Shown piece by piece: positions 1-11,978 of a DNA stretch of 64,000 nt. Source of the stretch: Tetrahymena elliotti 4EA (Eukaryota > Ciliophora > Oligohymenophorea > Hymenostomatida > Tetrahymenidae); contig JH720293.1 in NCBI GenBank assembly GCA_000231825.2, forward strand, positions 310,001-374,000. Direction: 5' to 3'. The translations under genes and the position numbers were made by a program. Under the pieces are notes generated by a model, which did no database searches, was not told the DNA's origin, and saw nothing but the letters and a program-made list of their open reading frames with translations. Position 1 is the first letter of the stretch; the number at the start of each line of letters is the position of its first letter.

Positions 1-1
1 A

Positions 2-184
2 TTAGATGAATGCACCAGTGCAGTTAGTGCTGATGTTGAAAATAGTTTGTATGCTTATTGCAGAAAGAACAACATTACTTTGTTCACTATCTCTCACAGA
101 GTTCACGATCTCAAACAACACCACGATTACATTCTACGTTTCGATGGAGAAGGTGACTGGAAATTAGAAAAGATTAACCATTGA
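2..184 (+). CDS. ABC transporter subfamily D (peroxisomal half-transporter), C-terminal fragment
   Basis: Only the last 60 residues are in the window; the gene continues off the left edge. The fragment starts in the Walker B/D-loop region (LDECTSAVS, residues 1-9), followed by the switch histidine (TISHR) and an ending of the type HDYILRFDGEGDWKLEKI. That LDECTSAVS...H-loop...YxLxFDGxGxW order is typical of ABCD (ALDP/PMP70) proteins, half-transporters that import very-long-chain fatty acyl-CoAs into peroxisomes. The stop is TGA at 182-184. No TAA/TAG occurs in this short piece. Codon choice is less AT-biased than in most neighbours, as expected for a conserved enzyme. Assignment to ABCD rather than another ABC family rests on the C-terminal motif only. 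Confidence 0.88.
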   Translation, partial: LDECTSAVSADVENSLYAYCRKNNITLFTISHRVHDLKQHHDYILRFDGEGDWKLEKINH

Positions 185-626
185 ATAAAACATAAAAACA
201 TTTGATTCAAAACATAATAAAAAGAAAATAACAAATAAACTAACTAAACAAATAGAATAATTTATTTTTAAAGATTAATACCATTAAGATAAAATTTACA
301 TGCAATTAAGCAAATAAAAATATCCTTTTTATATTAGTATGCATTTTCGTCTATTAATTATGATGTGTTACTATCATTCACCAGCGATAAATCTCCATTC
401 AGTTCAATTTAATTCTACTCTATTCTTCTTTCTGTTATTTTAAGCAGGCTTATTCATATTCTATTTTAGCTAGCTATTTCAGTTTAAAAATATAAAACTT
501 ATCTATTAAAGACAATCTAACCTTTTTACAAAAAATTTAGTTTATTTATGTTTATATTTATAAAATAATAATAATTAAGTTGTTAATTACTGCTCCTAAC
601 TTCAATATTATTAATAAAGTTCGCAA
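185..626. other. intergenic, nothing recognised
   Basis: AT-rich spacer of about 440 nt between the ABC transporter stop and the next start codon. It should hold the 3' UTR of the first gene and the promoter and leader of the second. I see no open frame, repeat or RNA gene in it. Confidence 0.6.
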
Positions 627-2555
627 ATGTTTTAAAAAGTTAATAAAACTCGCCCAAAGCTAAAGGGATTACTTTAAGATCCTAACAAAGAATAAGGCCA
701 ATTCGGTAATAATTAGAACATTAATACAAAAGATAAGAGTTCATCAAAAAACTAGCATAATCAGGATAAAAGTTTAGAAAAGAAACAATCTAATGCTGAT
801 AAATCAAGAAGTTAGTCAAGATAAAGAAGCAAATCTTCTGAAAAGCAAGTTAATATAAGCAAGGAATCCTAAAATAAAGATTCAGTTAAAGAAGATAGAG
901 ATCACTTTGATCTTAGATAATCCAAAATGAGTTAAATTTCTCTTAGAAAGTCAGATATGTCTAGTCATTCAAGATCAGTCAAAGATTTAAGTAGTTTAGA
1001 TTATCTTAGGTACAAAAGAGAATAATCTCGTGAGAGAGGAGAATATTATGACATGGGAGGAGCCATGTATAAGAATTACAGATATGAAAAGTTGAAATTA
1101 CAAAGACCTGAGTTTAACTTTCTTTCCTCAAAACCATTAGATTTTTTTAGTAAGAGCTTGAATTATAATCCTAATAAAAACTGTACTGAAAATGCTATTC
1201 AAAATATAAAGAGATAATAGGATATAATTAATTTAGGAATGGCCGATATTAAGAACAAAGGTTAATTGTAAGAAACTCCAGTTTATTTAGAAATTAAATA
1301 AAAAATGTAAAATGATGTTTTGAGTTGTCAAGAAAGGCTCTATCCTTTTGAGGAGAAGTAAAAAATAAAGAAAAAGCTTGATTAACTTGATTAATTTATT
1401 AAATAAAAAAATAATCTATCAACGTCACCATCTTTTATTTTGTAAACTTCAACTAATAGTTAATATTCTAAAAGCGATGTTAACTTTCCATCAGTCTAAT
1501 CTGCAAAAGTAAATGGTAATAATCCAAATTCATACACTCCTTTAAAATAAAATCAAAGCTAAATGAGTAGTTAAAACACTTAGAATATTAAAAACTTTGA
1601 ATCTGAAAAAAAATGGATATCCCCTATGATGAGATATGAAAGCTTAGAATCTTTAAAATATAAACCTAACTAGAACAATTTATCTAAAACTGATTTAATT
1701 CTTAAAAATGAATTATTCTAGTAAGGCTCAAAATAGAAAAATAAATTCTCAAATGATTATTTAAATAAGGATTAAGATGATGAATAAGATGAAGACAATT
1801 AAAATGAAGGATCTTGTCTAAATGTTATTAATTTTAATAAAGCATTTAAAGGAAAAGGGAAAAAAATGTATTGCTTACTAAATAATGAGACACATAATCC
1901 ACTAAAAAATAAAAATATGGGAGAGATAATCAAATCTCTAAACAAGAAATCATAGCATCTTTTGATAGTAGAAGAATTTAACAGATTGCTTCAATTAGAT
2001 AGAATTTAGTAAGCCAAAAAAAGAACTAAAAAAATAAAAACAAAAATGGATCTTAAAATTGATGAAAAATCGTTATTCAATCAGATAATTACTTATGACT
2101 ATTGCATATCTTCAGAAACTTTCTTACAAGAAACATTTTTCTTTGAGAAATACATAAGAACTGATGGTAGTATCAAAGATAGAGTCTTGTATGGTATAAG
2201 CAACAAATAAAATGGAATTGATTTTGAAAGCTATTTAAGATTTTATCAAATTTTTGTATTTTAGAATACTCCTCCAGAAATTCTAATTCCATTTATCTCT
2301 AAGTTTTTCATATTAAACTAAGAATCTAAATTAAATTGCATTACTCTAGCTTAATTCTAGGAAATTCTTAAAGAATTAACTAATCATCCCTAATTAATAG
2401 ATTAAAAAGAGTGCTATGATAAATGGGTTAAAGCACTTTAAGAACAAAAAATATTTACCTATGATTAAAATGTATTGATGCGCCAAAAATTAGTAGAGTA
2501 ATTACTCCAAGACCTTATAAATCCAAATCTAATACTTAAATTGATATTTAAATGA
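627..2555 (+). CDS. hypothetical Ser/Lys/Gln-rich protein
   Basis: A single intronless frame of 642 residues with dozens of in-frame TAA/TAG (Gln) codons, ending at TGA 2553-2555. I do not recognise the family. Residues 1 to about 130 are Ser/Lys/Gln/Arg-rich and probably disordered. The middle is Asn/Gln-rich with an acidic patch near residue 385. The last 180 residues look folded, with hydrophobic spacing and an acidic helix-loop-helix feel (around GIDFESYLRFYQIF), distantly like degenerate EF hands, but no canonical calcium loop is complete. The start is the first ATG after an A/T-rich leader. A cytoskeletal or signalling scaffold role is possible but is inference only. Confidence 0.8.
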
Positions 2556-3590
2556 ATAAACAGTTTCTTCTCTTTTTAATAAATACTAAATTAAGTTTTA
2601 TCCAAAATATAAATTTATCATGTCTATAAATGTTGTAAATGTTTCCATAAAATATATTATTTTAGTTTCAAATAGTTTGAAAATTTATTATGATTCTACA
2701 GAGTAATTTTGAAGATATTATTCTCTCAATAACATCATTATCTACATTTATGTATTTATCTTGATTTTCTATTTTTTAATATTTTTAAACTTTTCAGGTT
2801 TTTTCAAATGTAATATTATTTATTTTATTTTATTAATTATTTTGTTTAAAAATATCTTCAAGTTTTAAAAAAAGCAATGGCTGTGTTAATTTAATTTATT
2901 TTAATATTTAATAGTAATGACATAATATAATGTTGGCTTATTATTTATCTATAATATCAATTTTAACAGGATGAAGATGTAACTTCAATCCTGTTGTGTA
3001 GAAAGTTTTTTTTGTCACCTAATGACACACTCTTCAAAAATATTTCCTTATATGTCAACTTTCACTATGAAATTTTTGTTTTGATAGAAAATTTAAATTA
3101 TTTACTACAAATAGCATATTTTCTAAAGAAATAATAAGTTTACTCTTTTCTTTAAGGTTGAAATCTAATGTTTGTTAATTTTATTTACTTAGAAAATAAA
3201 ATTGCATTAGCAATAAGCAGCACTTAGTCTTATTAAATTAAATAATTTAATTATTTTAAAAAAATATAGTTATTTTTTGTATTTGACGTTAATTTTACTC
3301 TTTACTTAAAAATTGACTTTTATATTTAACTAATAGTTTCATTTTTTCTACAATAAGGAATCTTTGAATAGCAAAATTTGTTTTGTAATGCTATGGATAA
3401 TATTTAATATTTTAATAATTAAGAAAAATTTTAAAATATAGAGTCAATATTTAACACCTATATTGATTGCACTTTGATATTTTAAAACATTTAAGTTGAT
3501 AATTTTTGATTCAATTTATTAATTTTGAAAGTAATAAAACCAGCAATTTAAATAGAATTTCTTTAAATTAAGCACAGCATATTTATTAAA
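2556..3590. other. intergenic, nothing recognised
   Basis: About 1 kb of strongly AT-rich DNA with stops in all frames even under the ciliate code. Presumed 3' UTR of the upstream gene and promoter/leader of the TTLL gene. No repeat or structured RNA seen. Confidence 0.6.
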
Positions 3591-6134
3591 ATGGCTGATG
3601 ACTTTTCTGAATCAGTGGCAGATTTATTAGATATTTTAAATAAGCAAGACTTAAATAAGTTGTAGTAAATATAATAGAAGCCAATTCCAAAAGATAATAC
3701 AATTTTGTAATAGTAAAATGGAAGTAGTGAACCTTAATCAAATAATAATTAGTTGAATAATGTGACAACCTACAACAATATCTATAATTTGAATAGCAAA
3801 AAAACTATATAGCAATAAAGTACAAATACTCTACCTAGCTTACCAGACACATAGTAATAAAGCATACCAGTTAAAAACTAAAATACAGTAGAAACTATAA
3901 ATTCATAAAAATGTATTAATAAAGAAAATGTAAAAAACCCAAATTAAGATTAAGATTATGACATCTTGATGTAATTCTGTTAAACTTATGATAAAAAATA
4001 TAAAGAAGAAAAGAAGAAAGCTGTTGGAACTTAAGAAGGATTTGAAATTATTCCTAAGAACTCTAATTGTGTTAGATTTTTGCATTTCAAACCCTGGAGT
4101 GGAGTAAGCAATCCAAACCCTTCAGACAATGGCTATTACTTTAAATTCTACAATGGTGGATTTGTAAAATTGATTAAAGGCCTGTTAGAAGAAAATGGGT
4201 TTAAAGTAATCTTTTTCTATTAATTTTTTATTTATTTTAATTAAATTTGCTTTTTATTTTATTTTAGGAAACTTAAAATAAAGATTGGACTGTAATGTGG
4301 AGTTGCTCTGGCATTCCACCTCCATTCTACTAACAACTAATGGCTTACCAAAAAGTACATTTTATCAAATTAAAGACTATTTAATAAATAGCTTTTTTAA
4401 TACTAAAACAAAGATTAATCATTTCCCAAAATCTTATGAAATTACAAGAAAAGATTTATTAAGTCGAAACATTTCTAAAATGGCTGTGAAATTTGGTTTA
4501 AATAATTTTAATTTTTGTCCTAAAACATATCTAATACCATCTGAGATGTCCCTTTTTCTAGAAGTAAAATTAAATAAATATCTTTCTCAGTTTTACAATA
4601 TTTTGAATATTAGGAAGCCGAAAAAAACAAAGGATAGTGGTATATTGTAAAACCATCTGCTAAATCATAAGGGTAAGGTATTTTTGTAACTGATAATGTC
4701 TAAGAAGTAATTTATTTTTTTAAATTGTTTTTTCATCTTTTAACATTCAAAAAATTAAACTCTTTTATAGATTTTGAAAAAATAAAATGGAAGTATGGTT
4801 GTTTGCCATTATATCTAAAATCCCATGCTAATTAATGATCTCAAATTCGATCTACGTATTTATGTAGTGGTCACTTCAATAAATCCTCTCAAAATATTTA
4901 TTTATGATGATGGTCTAGCTAGATTTGCAACAAGTGCATATAACACTGATAAGAATACAAAACCTAGCAGGTAAATAAATAAATAATTTAACTTAAATTC
5001 TTATTTTTTTAACATCTCTTTAAATAAATTAGGTATGTTCATCTTACAAATTATAGTGTCAATAAATTTGCTACAAATTTTGTCCCTAACAAAGTAAAAA
5101 AAAATATTGATGATAAAATTTAAGTATAATGAATTGAATTAAAATTAAAAAGGATGCATAGGATGATGCTCAAGGTAGTAAATGGAGTCTAACAGCATTT
5201 AAGGATTATTTAAAGATTAATGGGATTAACTATTAATTAATATTTGATAGAATTGAAGATCTTGCTGTCAAGACTATACTTTCAATTGAAAATATGATGA
5301 ATAGTGCCTTTGAAATGCATGTGCCTTACAGAAATAATTGTTTTGAGCTTTTTGGATTTGATATATTAATTGATTCTAACTTAAAAGTAAAATATAAAAA
5401 TAATATGTCTATCTTTTATTAAATTTACTATAAAAAATTAATAGCCTTGGTTACTTGAAGTAAACTTATCACCAAGTATGAATACTGACTCTCCATTAGA
5501 TTTAAAAATTAAAGGAAATTTAATCTCTGATATATTTACTCTTGTAGGAATGGTTCCTAACGATTAAAGATATTTGAGTGATGTTTCTCATAGTTTAGCA
5601 TAAAATTAAATTCAAACTGAAAGATAGATATAAGCTTAAATATAAAACCTAAATAACTGGGGTAAATACAAGCAAGAGCTTTCTAAAATAGAAAGATATG
5701 TAATAAAAGAAGCTGAAGATGAATTAAAAAGGTATTAATTATAAAGAATTAAAATTCATTAAACTATTTCTTAAACAAATATTTTACAGGTGCAGAAGAT
5801 TCAAAAGAATCTATCCCAATGAAAATGCTTTTAAATACAAAACATACTTTGATGTTGAGAGGCCATTAAATGTTTTACTAAGAAACTAGTAATTTAATTA
5901 TTTATTTTTTAAATTTGATAATGAAAACACTTCTTAAAAAAAAGCGAAATGGATAAATTTAAGTAAAGCAACAACATTTAAGGAAACAGTTAAATAAGAA
6001 ATAACAGAACAAATAGTTTTACGGGAACATCTGGAAATACATTAAACACAACTGCAACGGGAGTTAAAATAACAAAGAATTTATACTCAAACATTTTAAA
6101 TACTAATTAAAACTATGCATTATAAAAATATTGA
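3591..6134 (+). CDS. tubulin tyrosine ligase-like glutamylase (TTLL)
   Basis: TTLL enzymes are ATP-grasp amino-acid ligases that add glutamate (or glycine) side chains to tubulin in cilia and basal bodies. Ten exons give 671 residues. Introns are 4206-4267, 4355-4413, 4564-4613, 4707-4770, 4971-5032, 5094-5152, 5387-5444, 5732-5789 and 5889-5944, all GT...AG, with phases closing to the TGA at 6132-6134. Residues 1-130 are Gln/Asn-rich. The TTL domain follows, with the diagnostic order [39 protein letters not shown] (near 293-310, ATP-binding lysine), [42 protein letters not shown], and the [11 protein letters not shown] metal-binding end. A region after the domain ending in RRFKRIYP recalls TTLL4/5-type polyglutamylases. 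Substrate (tubulin versus another protein) and Glu versus Gly specificity cannot be read from sequence. Confidence 0.95.
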
Positions 6135-6404
6135 AATAATATATTTCTTGGCTTTTAAGCTACTTAATTTAATTAATGTATTAAATATATATAATTTATT
6201 AGCTTTATATTCATAGAATATTTTGATAATAAAATTTTTATAATATTTTGGTGATTAAATTATTTGGTTTGTTTCCTTTATCAATTTCATGAAAATTTAA
6301 TATTTGTTTGTTTGGATATTATCTAGTAAAAAGTAACTTTTATTAATAATATAATTACAAATTAATCATTATTTTCATCAAGTTTTTTTATTTTTAAACT
6401 AAAA

Positions 6405-7946
6405 ATGAGTTAATCTTAGTTGAATAAAAAGTAAACAGGAGGTCCTCCAACAAAAGATGTACAAAAGTTAAGTAAACAAATAGATAGAAAATATTTTCTA
6501 CATTAGTAAAGGAGACATATTTATTAAAAAAAATATATCAAATATAGGTGCCAATTTTATAGTTTAAGTTGTTTCTGCTCAGATTCATAAAAGGATCTAA
6601 AACTAAGGTAAAAAGGATGCTTACATTAAATTAAAGCTAGGTAATACTGAATAATAAACTTCAGTTGGTAATGATTAAGGATAAATTGTATAATGGAATC
6701 AAGATTAGACATTTGAGTTTTTCCATACTAAAGAAGATAAATTAGTCTGCGAGTTAAGAGAAGATGATCACAAAAATGCAGATAATTTTATAGGCTCAGT
6801 AGAAATTTCAGTTTAAGATTTAATAAAAAATAAGGCTTTACAGGGAGAAAAAAAATATGTAGCATTTGATAAAGGATAATAAACAGTAGCAGATATTACA
6901 TTAAATATTAAATATGATGCTGCTATATCAATTGATCTTTAAAAAAACTAATAATAATTATAAGATGCATAGTAAATTGTATAGCAAATATCTGAATAAA
7001 ATTATCAAATCCGTAAAAAGCATTAAATGGAATAATTACAGAAAGGAGAATAAATAAGTCAATCTTAAATTGTAAATAACAGTTAATTGAAAAAACCAAG
7101 TAAATTTATATTTGTTTGATACTTTAAATTAAAAGAGATTTTAATAATATATATAAATATAGGCCCTAATATAGTAGTCCAAATTTTATCAGCTTAGATT
7201 GTATAAAATTTTGATGGAGAAAAGGGTAAAATGGATCCATATTTTGTCATGAAAATGGGTGAATAAAACTTTAAAACTACTACAGCTAAAGATTAAGGAT
7301 AATATCCATAGTGGGAGGAAGGAGCTAAGCACGGATTTGTAAGAAGTGATGAAAATTAAATTATTCTAGAGTTATGGGATGAAGATGAGTAATCAGCTGA
7401 TGATTATTTAGGATCAGCTTAAGTTGATATCAAAGAACTGATATCTGAGCAACCTCCTTAAAATGAATACATCATTTATAGTAAAAATAAATAATAAATT
7501 GGTGTGGTGTAACTACTCATACAAATAGATATGGCTTCAATCAAAAAAAAAGATGACCTAAGCAAGAGTAAGGCTAATGTAAATTAAAGTAAGTAGTTTA
7601 ATGTATAATCGCTGTAAGGACTTGGCATACAAAAGATGGATGCTAGCAGGGCAATTACTAAAGAAGAACTTAATTAAAAAACCAAAGAAATATAAGAGAG
7701 ATTAAATAATATTTAGGTCAAGTTAAGACCTCAGCCTTTAGTAACCTACATAGAAGATAATGTTCATAAGGCTCTATTGGAAGGAATGAAAAAACTTGCA
7801 AAAGAAAGGTAACTAACTAACTATTTTAAAATATACAATTTTTAGAATATTTATTTATAAATATCAATAGACCTACAAATCCAATAAGAGAGCTAGGTAT
7901 GTTTTTGATAAACTACAGTGGATAATCTTAAGATTCTTAAAATTGA
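6405..7946 (+). CDS. double C2-domain protein with C-terminal Dpy-30 motif
   Basis: Four exons, introns 6472-6547, 7100-7162 and 7809-7870, total 446 residues, TGA at 7944-7946. Two C2 domains lie at about residues 23-150 and 207-335. Both begin at an exon boundary with the parallel phrases SANFIVQVVSAQ and SPNIVVQILSAQ, and both contain acidic loops (REDDHKNAD; WDEDEQSADD) in the positions of C2 calcium loops. A Gln-rich helix links them. The C-terminus (about 403-441) has the Dpy-30 signature: a helix, KKLAKERPTNPIRELGMFL, then the end. Dpy-30 helices dimerise and dock amphipathic helices in radial-spoke and COMPASS complexes, while C2 domains bind membranes, so a ciliary or membrane-tethering adaptor is a reasonable inference. 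Short intergenic gaps separate it from both neighbours. Confidence 0.9.
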
Positions 7947-8322
7947 TAAATATTATAATATATGGATAATAGATAAGTATTTTTTTAAATTAGTAAAAAT
8001 CTGCTTGTTAAAATAAAAGATGTTTATCATATTGATAATCTTTTTATTATGAGAAGAATGCTTTTTCTATTTCTGTTCAATTCATTCAATTTCAATTTCA
8101 TTTCTCCCTAAAACATTTTTTGGTTTGAATTATATTTTTTCTAGAATGTATTTCACATTAAAATATCTATCTCAATTATTTATTGATTATTTCTTTGTTT
8201 GTTTGAATGACTTTATATTCATTTGTATTGATTGCATGCATATTTATACTTGCATTTAATAGATTAATTACCCGAATAATTAATAATTGATAACTATAGA
8301 TAGAACTTTACTACAATTTAAA
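7947..8322. other. intergenic, nothing recognised
   Basis: 376 nt of AT-rich spacer between two + strand genes; no feature identified. Confidence 0.6.
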
Positions 8323-8969
8323 ATGTCTTATTCAGAACAAAAAGATAAAAAGAAAGATTGCCCAGAAGTTGTTTGCGAAAAGGCTGATCCTTTAGGCACT
8401 TATAGAAAGTTTGCAAATTAACCAAAATCCATGAAATTTAAAGATGAAGATACTGATGATCATTCTAATTCATCAGGAGATGAATAAAAATCAGACAATA
8501 AAGCTTAACAAGATGATCCATATAAATACTGCCCTAATAATAAGTAAAGCTTGGGCTTTTTTACATGGAACTTTTTACATACCATGGCCATATATTATCC
8601 TAAGAACCCAACTGAAGAGGAATAACAAAAAATGAGAAATTTCTTTGATTCTTTTGCAACATTTTATCCTTGCAAGCCTTGTGCACTCCATTTCTAAAAA
8701 GATATATAATAGAGTACAGATTTAAAATATTTTTTCTTAAAAAATTAATTTAAATTAAAGGATGCATTTGATTTATTATTAATTATTTTAAAAAAGGCCC
8801 TCCAGCTGTAGAAAATAATGAAAGCCTCAGCGTTTGGTTGTGCTAGAGACATAATTTAGTAAATAAATGGCTAGGCAAACAACAATTTGACTGTTCATTT
8901 GAAAATTTAGAAAAAAGATGGCGCACAGGTTATGACCACTGCAAAGATTAAGTTACTAAGCTCTAATGA
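8323..8969 (+). CDS. ERV1: Erv1/ALR-family FAD-linked sulfhydryl oxidase
   Basis: Erv1/ALR oxidases reoxidise the Mia40 import receptor in the mitochondrial intermembrane space, passing electrons through FAD to cytochrome c or oxygen. Two exons (intron 8714-8796) give 187 residues. The fold signatures are all present: CPNNKQSLGFFTWNFLHTM with the WxxLH flavin-contact motif, YYPKNPT, the active-site CxxC as YPCKPC (Cys117/Cys120), PPAVENNESLSVWLC, HNLVNKWLGK, and the structural CX16C pair closing at FDC. The N-terminal 75 residues are charged with two extra cysteines (KKDC, VVC) that could act as the shuttle disulfide; they are not a CxxC. There is no obvious cleavable presequence, which fits the family. 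TAA and TAG code Gln in several places. The intron falls between the CxxC and the PP motif. Confidence 0.93.
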
Positions 8970-11900
8970 GAGACTGTTTCATATTTTAAAAAATTAGTTA
9001 AAAATGTTAAAGAGAATAATAATTCTATTATTGAAATTAATAAAAATATCTTTTGAAATCTATAAATATAATGATATTTATGTATTTGTATCTTTTATAA
9101 TTAAAAAGATATTTCTAAACATCTTTATTATAAATTATCTATATTTATTTAATAAAAGAGTATATTTTTCATAGTGTGGAGTTATTAGAATAAATGTTCT
9201 AAATTAAAATAGATTTCTTAATTTTTTTATAGATTGCATGTGTATTACATACAGGTATTAAACTAGTGATTTAAAATTTGTAACCAAAAATGGTTTTTGT
9301 GATAAATTTTAATAGAATATTTAATAGAAAATTTTCATTGATTCAAACGTGTAAATATTTCAAATAAAATTTTTTGAAAATTTTAAATGAAAGTTTGATG
9401 TATTTGATAAGAAATCCAAAAAATTGTCTATACTATTTTAGTTGAATCATTAAAATGTGAGATATGATTCGAATATTATTGATGTCAAATAAAAAGTAGG
9501 GATATGAAGTACTAACAAATATTTAGTAGTAAGTAGGTAGTTCTAATTAATAATGTATTCTTAGTTATAGAAGAAAAAACATCATTTTAAAAAATTCAAA
9601 AAGAATATTGGTAACGAAGTAACTACTGTTAAAATTTATTACATAATTTTTACTAAAAATAAATAAATAAATATTCTTAATGAAAATATTTGTTTCTACT
9701 GGGCTTTTCAATAATGAAAGAAATATTAAAAAAAGTCAAATTATCAAAATCTCTTCAGTAGAATCAGCCATTCAATCATGGAATAAAAAATTTATTAACT
9801 CCCTTTACAATTTACCTTTACTTAGAAAGTAATAGCTAATTTCATTTAAAAAACAACCAAACCCAACTTGAAGTGAAATAGGAACCAATGGTAGAAGTGT
9901 AAATGACACAAAAATCTAATTGTGGTAAATCTAAAAATAAATGAAATAAAATTAAGAGTCAAGAAGTGATTATTTCAGTAAAATAAAATTTGGGTAAATA
10001 TCAAAAACGAAAAAAATTCATATTTTATACACATAGAGTTAAGCTTGGAAATGTGTAATTTTAATTAGGTATAATATTATAAATCTTTTTGCTTTTTCAA
10101 TTTACACTCAGACTCTAATTTCTTATTTTCTTCCAAGGCATATCTTTTTGACTGTAACACCCAGAATTTGGCATTTTTTTTAGTTTTAAAATAATATTTT
10201 TATAACAGGCTAAATACCTAAAAATTTCACGTCTATTAGCTTTTATTGGATCCACTTAAACCTAATTGACAAAGAAATTTTTAAAATTTAATAATCCAGG
10301 TAGCATATTTTAGTAGAATAAAAAAATCAGGCTTAAAAAATTGTAAGAAGTAAACTTTTATTTTTCCTGAATAAATAATTTCAATTTTTTATTGACAAAT
10401 TTAATAATATTTTCTTAGATAGGGTAAGATGATTAATTTATAAAAGATTACTATTTATAAAAGTAATAATCCAAATATTGAGTGACTGATAATCAAAGTT
10501 GTGTCCATACGTATTTTTTGACACTGTGATGTATTATCAATCTTTTATAAAAAAGTTAAGCCCCTTTAAAATTGATGCGCGACTTTACATGTGTGTTTTA
10601 TTTAATATCCTTACTTTTTGAATTTAACATTCTAAAAGAAAAATTAATAATTTTTAATAAATCTAAAGACTTTCAATGAATCAATTATTGTAAGATATTT
10701 AAGACAGGAATTAAAAATTGTAAATTGCAGAAATAAAAAATTTTAGAGTTTTTATGCATGACGACTGACTGATGATGCTTATCGTTTGAGTATTTAAAGA
10801 TATTTGAAAAATTAAATAAGAGAAGATTTTAATAATATTATTAATCATCTATTTTAGGCTATTAGTATCACCAATTAATTTCGATTGATTGCAAAAATTT
10901 TCTTATTTTTCCTTTAAAAAAGCTATCTTTTTAAAATAGAAATTATTTTACTTGAAAGAAATAAATAAACAAATAAGAATTAGATGACGGTTCTCTTCAA
11001 ATTTGTCATTAATTTATGCACTTCAAACAAGTTAATTTATTATTCTTTATTTAGCCCATTTTTCACGAAATGTAATAAAACAACAAGCTAAAAAATAAAG
11101 AGAGTATTTTTTTAATTAAAGAGTCATCTTTCTTTTTCTATTTAAGAAGAGGGGAAATTTTTTAAAAATAAAGCAAAACTTGTTAAATTGATTACATAAA
11201 GCTAAATTTTTCAAAATTTATTTTATTTTAGAAATAAAAACTATTTTGTTAGTAAAAACTTCGAGAAGAATTTTTTATGTTTGCTTATTTGAATTCGACA
11301 GCCTTTTAATTTATAATTTAAAATGTGTTTGGATAGAGGAATATAATGAATGTAAAGTTTTAAATGGCTTGTAAATAGTAATTGCAACGTTTGATAACAG
11401 TAATGAAAAAAATAATATCAAAAAAGAGTGTGGGGTCAGCAAAGATCATTTTAATTAGAAGGGTCAATTCAATTTTGATAAAACTAATTAAATTGATAAT
11501 CGATGAGTAAGATATTTAATTAATAATACTTTAAATGGTATGAGCCCAATGCATCTGAAATGCAATAAATGATAAATTCTTTTAAATATGATATTTTATA
11601 CAAGGCAAAACCTTCTCGAAGATGGTTATTATTTTTTCAAACAGCCAACACGTGTATTTAAAAAGAAAAAATGTTAGAAGAAAATAACAAGCCCATTTCC
11701 TTAATAATTAATTAAGATTTGTAAAAATAAAAAAACAAAATCCCAGAGAGGGAAAACTGCTGCTTATATATTTCATTCTTTCAAGTTTATCTTATTGGAA
11801 ACATCAATCAATATATTCACTTTCCCCACCCAAACAACACTATTTGATAATCAAAGAAATTTGGTTTAACAAGATAAATACAAACAAACAAAATAACATT

Positions 11901-11978
11901 GCGATAAACAAAACAAAGAAGAAAGGAATATTAACTACCCTTTAATTTGAAGAAGAATTCATTTAAAATTGATAAAAA
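8970..11978. other. 3-kb stretch without a supportable gene
   Basis: The longest gene-free stretch of the window. Frames are broken by TGA throughout. One 63-codon open frame at 9680-9871 (+) has no family features. A 12-nt inverted repeat (TTATAAAAGATT near 10437, its complement near 10541) flanks about 90 nt. The final 220 nt before 11979 are unusually rich in A/C (CAAACAAACAAAA-type tracts), as seen in ciliate 5' leaders. I find no tRNA, 5S or spliceosomal RNA signature. Confidence 0.5.

Noticed and set aside
4285..4650. A 121-codon + strand open frame by the standard code
   Set aside because: It reads through two introns (4355-4413 and 4564-4613) of the TTLL gene; the spliced frame gives the proper family motifs.
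5124..5152. A 29-nt intron in the TTLL gene
   Set aside because: A 59-nt intron at 5094-5152 uses an in-phase donor, matches the size of the other introns and gives a better family match.
9680..9871. A 63-residue + strand open frame in the gene-free stretch
   Set aside because: Short, no domain, no neighbours, and AT-rich ciliate DNA with only one stop codon yields such frames by chance.
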